In this document: positions 9,485-15,884 of the stretch, one piece after another
Layout: each line of letters opens with the position of its first letter
Numbering within the stretch: the stretch's first letter is position 1
Assembly (NCBI GenBank): GCA_910592205.1
Contig: CAJVPJ010000830.1
Location: 1-15,884 of the forward strand
Length of the DNA: 15,884 nucleotides
Direction: 5' to 3'
DNA from: Paraglomus occultum
Lineage: Eukaryota; Glomeromycota; Glomeromycetes; Paraglomerales; Paraglomeraceae
The notes under the pieces: model-generated
Told to the model about the DNA's origin: nothing
Seen by the model: only the letters and a program-made list of their open reading frames with translations
Database searches by the model: none
Position numbers and translations under genes: made by a program

Positions 9485-11213
9485 TAATAGAGTTTCTCGT
9501 AAAGGTTAAATAATAAAGATAAGCAAAGTGACACGGCAGAAGTGAATATCCTAATTTTAACTAAAAAAGCAACAAGCGAATACGACAACTAAAGAGAATG
9601 ACTATATGTGATTTCATTTTTTCATAAAAGTTAACGCCGTAGATCTTCATTCCGGAGATTGCTGATCCATTTACTTTTATATCAAAATTTTTGAATGCAA
9701 GAAATAATCTCGACCATTTCTACACTTTTAATTTCTATTTCATTCGTTAATTGTTTGATTCATTTTTAGAAACAAAACGTTGGTATCCATGTTACAGTGA
9801 ATTTGTCTATCGATTTTTAATATATCCACTGGCAAGAATTTATGGGTTCTAACTTTCAGTAGAAATCAATCTCGTCTGCGTTACACTCTTCTAAATCTTA
9901 CTGCAAATTTGGCTCAGTTCTAAATACAGATAATTGTTAACCAATGCGCTCGCTGTTTTCTCCCGATTCTTAACACGGTTTTAAAGTTTGTGTACATATT
10001 ACTTAAAACAATCCAAATGAAATTGATAACTTTTCGAAATGAGAAATAGCCAGCTACTCTCGTTCTCATATTGAATTACAAGCACTGTCTCTTCTTCCTT
10101 ATGTTAATAGTATTTTCCACCGTTGATTTGAATTTATTTGCCAACGTTAGTTGGATTGTTCGGTTTAAATATTCGTAAGGGTAAGTAAAAAAATTTTTCT
10201 TGCATCCAAGTCTTTTCTTGTTTATTTTACCCATGTAACAGGTTTCAGAAAATCCGCAAGTTAAGCTTAATGGATTTTTCCAACACTAATAAATTATACA
10301 TTTATTGAATGCAGTGCTTTTCTAAATCGCCAATGATGTGAGTGATATCATATATACATTGTTTAATATTAATCATAAACATAATAATAATAATAACGAG
10401 TATACAATATCAATGTGATACAATATTGTTTACGATTATAACGAAATTATTTTTAACTAGAGGTTGTGTTAAGAGCTTTGTCCTTTACTCAAATCTTAAC
10501 AGTGGGCTTGTCTCTTGTAGTTACTGCAATGACTCAATGGATTGGAGAGTTTTAATTGTTGGAATGGATGGTATCTTAATTTACGTGATATGCGAGTACT
10601 AAAAGGCAAGCCAGAGGGTTGGTCATAATGAGATCGGAATTATAAATCGAATTCGGCACTCGTTCAATCTTGTCCTGTACTTATGTCAAGTTTGTGTCTG
10701 AATATAAGATGCCGTCCTTACATGGCATGCTAACATCCATCGCTAACACTAGTTTTATTATTCGCACGGAGTGTGGAATTCATAAAAATTAACATTTCAT
10801 GTGCGTCTGTGGCTCTCTATAGGCAGAATATCAGTAATTAGTGCAGCAGAGTTGATATTCTTAGTTAATAAATATAAATGTATAGCGTAGTTGACTTGAA
10901 GCTTCGAAATGACATTAATTAGCTAATATTTGAATATACAGTTGCTTTTCTTCGTAAGTATGTTCCCTTAAGTCTTTAACCTACTATGCTTGTAGTCGTT
11001 GTCAAATTAGGTGAAAAATATTCAAATATGAATTAATTTGTTTTTTATGTTTAATAGCGACTCGCTCAATCGAAGATCATTTTCCTGGGCTGATATACTC
11101 TCTATAATCAAGGCTGGCATTGAATCTCCGTGAAGACTGCTACTTGTTGCCAACGTATTCGTTACCTCAGATGAACTAAATGTTCTGTCGTAATATATAT
11201 TCTTAAAGGGTCC
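9485..11213. other. Intergenic region, no convincing gene
   Basis: About 1.7 kb of AT-rich DNA with a short (ATA)n run near 10383. An open frame on the minus strand (11225-11022, 67 codons from ATG, MLEHGPFKNIYYDRTFSSSE...) reaches into the minisatellite; it is unrecognised and weak. No RNA gene seen. Confidence 0.5.
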
Positions 11214-11400
11214 GTGTTCTAACATTGACAGCCATAATATTTTTATCGACACCTTTTCACCGACAGTCAATTATCAAAAGATTAATTTCGAAATAACGTT
11301 GGTGAATAGTTATTTGTCGATGAAATGATGTCAGTGAAATAACCTACGGGGAATAACCCTGTCGGTAAAATGGTTGTCGGGAAAGTATTACCTCTACGAA
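11214..11400. repeat. Degenerate ~15-bp minisatellite in two opposing orientations
   Basis: Plus-oriented units of about 15 bp lie at 11299-11313, 11314-11328, 11329-11344, 11345-11359, 11360-11374 and 11375-11392; typical units are TTGTCGATGAAATGA, TGTCAGTGAAATAACC and TGTCGGTAAAATGGT. To the left, the same word appears on the minus strand: CTGTCGGTGAAAAGG (11266-11252), TGTCGATAAAAAT (from 11251) and CTGTCAATG (from 11231). The whole is an inverted pair of short tandem arrays around about 11267-11298. Such GTCGGTGAAAT-type repeats are often parts of non-autonomous transposons; that origin is inference. Confidence 0.6.
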
Positions 11401-12294
11401 TAATTGTTATGATTGCCTCCCGTTCTTAAATACTCGATGGATAATGTCGTTAAATTGCTAAATCTATATTATCGATTATATAGTATACGTGAATCTTACC
11501 CGTTAGGAAGTTTATGCAATCGCGTGCGCGTCTTAAATACGTATGCTCCTTTATAGTGCGTAAACCGATGGAATTAAATACCGTAGCGATGAAAACCAGA
11601 TAAAAGATTAATATATTTCGAAGTTAGTAAATGGTTTAGCTTAGAGATTTCATCACGTTATATGCGTCTTATTGAAGTTACTGTACGTCATACCTTGCAT
11701 TACATTATATCTTGATGATGATCTAAATATAAAACATTTAATTATTGACTTTGCAGGGAGCGACTACGCATTTTTTAGTTTGATCAAGTGAATGTTAGAA
11801 ATAAATAACTACGTATATTTTTATCAATACCGCATATGTGACATGATAAGAATAACGATGTTTGAATAAATAATCCGCAAGAAGATTGAAACAATGCTTT
11901 ATCAAAGATTTCTGATTAATGTACTGCCCTGAAGTATTGCATGGAATCGCTATAATCGTGGTGTCCTACGCTTCTTGCCAAGTATGATGCCTTCAATACA
12001 GGTGCCTGTTGGAAATGAATAATACGTTTAGGTCAAATTTAACAGTGAAGAGATAAAAATATGAAAACATAATTTCTTAGTACAATTCATCGTCTGCTCA
12101 TTCCACTCTGATAGTCGCGCAATTGAATGAAGTTAATAAAATATAAAAACAGAGCCAGAACTTCAGATGTATTCACATATCTCGAGCAAAATTTATGTTT
12201 CCCAAATCATAAATGGGTTGCTTTTTGTGATAGGGTGTCGGCTATGTTGTGTTACCGTCGTCGGAGTTATCATTCTCTCGGTTATTCAACAACA
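11401..12294. other. Upstream region of the kinase gene, no separate gene seen
   Basis: AT-rich DNA without a recognised gene. From 12127 an ATG opens a frame that runs in phase into the kinase gene and would add 56 residues (MKLIKYKNRARTSDVF...); this part has no family-like features and is treated as leader. The promoter presumably lies here, but no clear TATA or factor site stands out. Confidence 0.4.
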
Positions 12295-14942
12295 ATGTCA
12301 ACTCCAGAGGTCAATATGCACAATCCAGCAATTGACGACTTGATTCGAGCCTCCTTAGAAAGTGAGGATAAACGCTTAAAACTTGAATGGATTCCATACA
12401 AGGAAATTAGTGACATAAAGTCAAGCTCAATAGATAACGTCCATTACGCTATTCGCAAAAAAATGCTTATTGATGACACAGTTGATGAAACGTTGATAGT
12501 GCTGGTATTATTTGGACGTAACGAAGAATGTACACCAACATTTGTGAGTGAGTTTGTCAAAATATACTCACTTTTTCCAACACGCAAATATAACAATGAC
12601 GTTAATCAGTTCAGAAGATACAAAAGATGGCTTTATTACCGCAATAATTTCATAAAGGGATTTACCAAGTATAATGATAACTATTACATGATTACTAATA
12701 GACGCTTTTATCATTATTATTCTCTCTATGGATTCTGTTCTGCATGTCAAATACTCCGATGTAGTCCTGTGTGGTGCATTTGTGGTCATAAACAATTATC
12801 CAGTGGATGGACTAGCAACAGTAAGCAACTCGATGACTTTATTAAGAAATCTCAACTACAAACAAACTCGCCAAATGATGTCTATTTGGAATGGATTCCA
12901 TTTGATTGTCTTGAAGTGAGTTATGGATGGGTATACTTGTATGGTCTACCTGTTATTGATAACAATTATCGAGTTGAATTGATTCCACTTGAGATAACAG
13001 ATGAATTGGATGATTTATATTATGACAAGGTGACTAGCAAGTGCAGATAGAATATAATTATGTTAATTATTGTTTAGATGAATCTTGACTTACATATAAT
13101 TTCCACTAGTCATACAGTACTCATTCAGATGGTTGGATTACCATTGGACTTACATATGATGCAAGTGAACAAAAGTATTGTCTAATAAAATGTGAGGATG
13201 GGTTATGTCTGGCATGTTCATGGCAGTTAGAATCCAATATAAGTGCATTCTGTTATTGGTGTAAAGCACCAAAACCTCTCAATTGGACTACAGGCAACAA
13301 GTCTTTGGATTTATTCATTATGGAGTCATGGTGTAATATTAAATATACATATGATTCCTATATACAATGGATAGAGTATTCTTTGTTGATGAATGTACAG
13401 CAGGTACCCTCACTATCACTACACCATGGATGTACATTTACAGCAAAATGGTTAGACCCAGTAACAAATGAATCAACACAAGTGGCACTCAAGCAGATAA
13501 GTGATAATAAGTCACTTGATTTTCATCAGGTAAATATTCCTGTAAATAATATCAAGAATAAGAATGTATTGTATTATGTATTTGATTGTTGTAATAATTG
13601 TATTATTACTCAACAGCTAATTAAGGAGTATCCAAACATATTAACTCCATATAATATTTGGATAATTGGAATCACACAAGAGTTATTTACTCAGGAATAT
13701 TACTTAGTTTTCTACTATGACCTACATTCAATGTTGGATCGATATATATGCATTAACAAAAATGTTGAGTATATGCAGTATGCTGACTTTTATGAACTCA
13801 AAAAAGTTGAATCTGGTGGGTATGGAACAGTTTATACTGCCAAATATAGAAACTATTCAGAAGTAAGACAAATGCAACAAACTGTTGTACTTAAACGGTT
13901 TAAGAATTTTGACAAAACACCAGAATTATTTATTTCTGAGGTAAGCAAGAATTGATAGTTTTAATTAAAGTGTTATCTAATTTGACATTATTATTATTTG
14001 TTTAATATAATAGTTCAGAAACCATGCCAAGTGCATAAATGATAATTTGTTATTCCTTAAAATTTATGGAGTCACACAAGACCCAGAAACAAAAGAATAC
14101 ATGATTGTTATGCAATATGCTAATCATGGTAGTCTTTTGTCTTATTTGCATCAAAATATTAACAAATTGACATGGAAGTAGAAGGACAAATTAAGGCGAT
14201 TGAGTAATATTGCATATTATCTGATGAAAATCCATAAAGTGGGATTAGTTCATTGTGATCTTCATGGTGGAAACATTGTTTTGCATGATTTAGATTATGA
14301 CAATATGTCTGAGACAGTATCATTTATTTGTGATCTTGGTCTTTCTCAATCAGTGAACTTATGTCAACAAAATTCAATTATTCGAGGTGTTTTGCCCTTT
14401 ATTGCACCAGAAGTCCTTCATACCTGTAAATTTACACAGGAATCAGATGTATATTCCTTTGGTATTATTATGTATTTAATGGCCACTGGTGAACCACCTT
14501 TTAGAGATAGAGAATTTGATAGAGACTTAGTATGTGATATTATGGGTGGACTACGACCATTGATACCTGATTCCACACCAGAGGAATACAAGAAACTTAC
14601 TGAGCTGTGTTGTGATGCTGATCCTGATAAGCGCCCTGATGCAAGGAGACTTTATGTTGATATCCAAGGTCTTATTTTTAAAGTAGACACAGACAATTCT
14701 GATGACAACACATGGAATACTATCTATCATAATGATGTAAAACCATTGTCATGTCTGGAGAAAGAAAGTAAATATTCTAGTACACCCTTACCTACTGGAG
14801 ATCTGCCTAAACCAAAAAATAGCTATGATTTGGATTCAGCTGCAGGTAAGAAGACAGTAATTTGATATTAAAATAAAATCAAGTTACAATATTAACCTCG
14901 TCCATTTTTTATAATCTAGTAACACAGACATTTTTTGAATAA
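12295..14942 (+). pseudogene. TKL-type protein kinase with tandem N-lobes, interrupted by TAG
   Basis: Predicted cytosolic Ser/Thr (tyrosine kinase-like) kinase. Exons: 12295-13029, 13110-13529, 13617-13940, 14014-14845, 14920-14942; 776 residues apart from the internal stop. Residues 9-35 hold a degenerate IDDLIRAS...LEWIPYKE module. A first N-lobe remnant follows, ending GFTKYNDNYYMI (122-133). A Cys module comes next (C148xxC151, C161xC163, GWTSN, YLEWIPFD), then a second Cys module (C278xxC281, C293xxC296, NWTTGNK). A second N-lobe has VALKQI and GITQELFTQEYYLVF. The third, complete kinase has a Gly loop ESGGYGTVY (about 450-458), VLK Lys 478, catalytic HCDLHGGN, DLGLS, APE and DVYSFG. 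The TAG at 14179-14181 falls between hinge and catalytic loop, so translation would stop after residue 548. The C-terminal intron (14846-14919) ends the protein VTQTFFE. The start at 12295 is preferred over 12127 because the family-like sequence begins there. Confidence 0.8.
13530..13616 (+). other. Stopless 87-bp intron in the kinase gene
   Basis: The donor is CAG|GTAAAT and the acceptor CTCAACAG. Both ends are phase 0, the length is a multiple of three, and there is no stop inside. Removing it joins SDNKSLDFHQ to LIKEYPNILTP, which matches the spacing from beta3 to the alphaC region of kinases; retaining it adds 29 residues rich in N, V and C. Other introns of the gene: 13030-13109, 13941-14013 and 14846-14919. 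Confidence 0.7.
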
Positions 14943-15126
14943 GTTCTGCAATTCACAGTTTATTGGCTGTTTATTCAGGAGTTTTGATTGAATACAATAT
15001 AATATGCTCTCATATACAGTATAGGTCAATGTTGAAATAAAATTGTATGGACAAGTATGCATCAAATTGTTTCAATCTTTAATATTAAGGGGAAATAATT
15101 ACTGAAAATGTCAATGATTAAGAATA
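14943..15126. other. 3' flank of the kinase gene
   Basis: AT-rich spacer between the kinase stop and the first transposon terminus. It contains the candidate poly(A) signal and nothing else recognisable. Confidence 0.5.
15036..15041 (+). terminator. Possible poly(A) signal of the kinase gene
   Basis: AATAAA lies 94 bp after the spliced stop at 14940-14942. Another AATAAA at 14873-14878 lies inside the last intron and could serve an unspliced transcript ending at the TGA of 14863-14865. Confidence 0.35.
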
Positions 15127-15306
15127 CAGTCAAACCCCGATATAGTCAAGCCTTGATACAGTAAATTTCGCATTATAGTCAAGAATTTCTCTGATACAAA
15201 AACAGTATTATTAAAATTTCCCTCGTTATATAGTAAAACTCGTTATTAGATATAGTCAAGTTTTTCGTCAAACAATATTATAATTAGTAGATTGTCTCTC
15301 GATATA
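15127..15306. repeat. Transposon terminus type 1 (GATATAGTCAAG keyword)
   Basis: It begins TA|CAGTCAAACCCC, the CAGT start after a TA target typical of pogo/Tigger elements. GATATAGTCAAG occurs at 15139-15150 and 15249-15260, with the variant ATTATAGTCAAG at 15172-15183. No transposase in this window can be tied to it; it may be a solo or truncated end. Confidence 0.5.
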
Positions 15307-15385
15307 CAGTCAACTCTCTTTATAACGACCACCTCGGGCTGGACAAAATCGGTCGTTATATGGAGCGGTCGTTATATGCAGCGGT
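15307..15385. repeat. Transposon terminus type 2 (TATAACGACC keyword)
   Basis: It begins TA|CAGTCAACTCTC. TATAACGACC (15321-15330) is followed after a GC-rich 20-bp spacer by its exact reverse complement GGTCGTTATA at 15351-15360 and again at 15367-15376. This layout fits a pogo/Tigger terminal repeat with several transposase sites. Confidence 0.55.
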
Positions 15386-15399
15386 AGTACAAATATATA

Positions 15400-15884
15400 C
15401 ATAGTCACTCTCGATAAGTCGGACTCATCGGGGCGGAGATTTTATCCAACTTATCGAGAGATCCGACTTATCGAATTTCATAATATTTTATTAAAAAGTG
15501 CTTTTATTTAAATATAAGAATATCAAATATTAAAGGACAACAAAAGTATCTTAGATATGATACACGAATTCATTTTTTACAAAACTTTCCAACGTGAGCT
15601 GCTTTAGAGAAGCATTTTGCTTTCTTCCAATTTCTCGCTGTAAGTCTTTTAATCCTGAGATTACGAATACGTTTACTTTTACATCAAGAATTTTGTCGTA
15701 AAAAATTGAATATATTTTGAACGTTGTTCAAAGCAGATATATTTAATATTATATTGCATTCTTCCCCTTCTTCTTCCCCGTCTTCTTCCTCTGGTGCTTC
15801 CTGCACCGCAGCAATTATATCCCCTTCGTCAATCATATCAGCTACTTCTATCCTAGTATCAATGTTAATGTAATCACTCGCTAC
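15400..15884 (-). mobile_element. Tigger/pogo-family DNA transposon, right part beyond window
   Basis: Contains the terminus type 3 and the 3' end of a Tigger-like transposase gene read on the minus strand. In the terminus, CTCTCGATAAGTCGGA (15408-15423) is mirrored by ACTTATCGAGAG (15449-15460) and TCCGACTTATCGA (15462-15474). The terminus lies about 75 bp beyond the transposase stop, as expected for the element end, so the two probably belong together. The other end is outside the window. CA-TAGTCACTCTCG at about 15399 is a degraded CAGTCA-type start. Confidence 0.65.
15551..15884 (-). pseudogene. Tigger-like DDE transposase, C-terminal fragment, frameshifted
   Basis: The fragment reads EVADMIDEGDIIAAVQEAPE, then an acidic Glu-rich stretch, then NILNISALNNVQNIF-like sequence up to a TGA at 15686-15684. 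One base further in the other frame, the family-like C-terminus continues: SDVKVNVFVISGLKDLQRE, then IGRKQNASLKQLTLESFVK, to a TAA at 15553-15551. The C-terminal tail of Tigger/CENP-B-derived fungal transposases has this acidic region followed by an LQREIGRKQ-type segment. The catalytic DDE core and the HTH domains are outside the window. A single extra T in TTCTTGAT (about 15684-15690) explains the break, so this copy is probably inactive unless the base is a sequencing error. Confidence 0.75.

Noticed and set aside
10342-10602. Plus-strand frame of 86 codons with an Ile-rich start
   Set aside because: The hydrophobicity comes from an (ATA)n run, and the rest has no domain or splice support.
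14175-14187. A micro-intron GTAG(AAG) that would remove the kinase TAG
   Set aside because: Far too short for splicing; no branch point or proper acceptor. A small insertion explains it better.

Overview
The window looks like nuclear DNA of an AT-rich, intron-dense fungus of the Mucoromycota, most likely an arbuscular mycorrhizal fungus (Glomeromycotina). Four things point there. Introns are short (about 70-120 bp) with GTAAGT/GTGAGT-type donors. There is a TRP-like ion channel of the type expanded in these fungi, an F-box/leucine-rich-repeat protein, and a TKL-type kinase preceded by CxxC / WTSGN / LEWIPFD modules. A Tigger/pogo (CENP-B/DDE) transposon remnant is also present. Species and genus cannot be fixed from the sequence alone.

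Layout. 2-2823 (+): the 3' part of a six-exon cation-channel gene with six membrane helices and a pore region. It has an apparent one-base frameshift before S5 that an alternative splice acceptor could bypass. 2824-3561: intergenic, with short coding-like frames and a 17-bp direct repeat. 4743-3562 (-): two-exon F-box gene. 4744-8543: largely gene-free, apart from two weak, partly antisense candidate frames around 5558-6072. 9389-8544 (-): two-exon HUA1-like gene whose second zinc-binding half is completed only by splicing. 9390-12294: gene-free, with a degenerate ~15-bp minisatellite in two opposite orientations (11214-11400). 12295-14942 (+): five-exon kinase gene with three kinase N-lobes in tandem and one complete catalytic domain, interrupted by an in-frame TAG. 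15127-15884: stacked transposon termini of three sequence types, and the 3' end of a frameshifted Tigger-like transposase running off the window on the minus strand.

The genes do not form an operon or obvious pathway. The channel (signalling/ion flux), the F-box protein (ubiquitin ligase adaptor), the PY-motif HUA1-like protein (a possible partner of WW-domain ubiquitin ligases) and the kinase look like independent genes in a repeat-rich accessory region. The most distinctive signals are the tandem N-lobe kinase with its nonsense codon and stopless intron, the channel frameshift with a phase-correct bypass acceptor, the bidirectional minisatellite, and three unrelated keywords built into one common transposon-terminus architecture.
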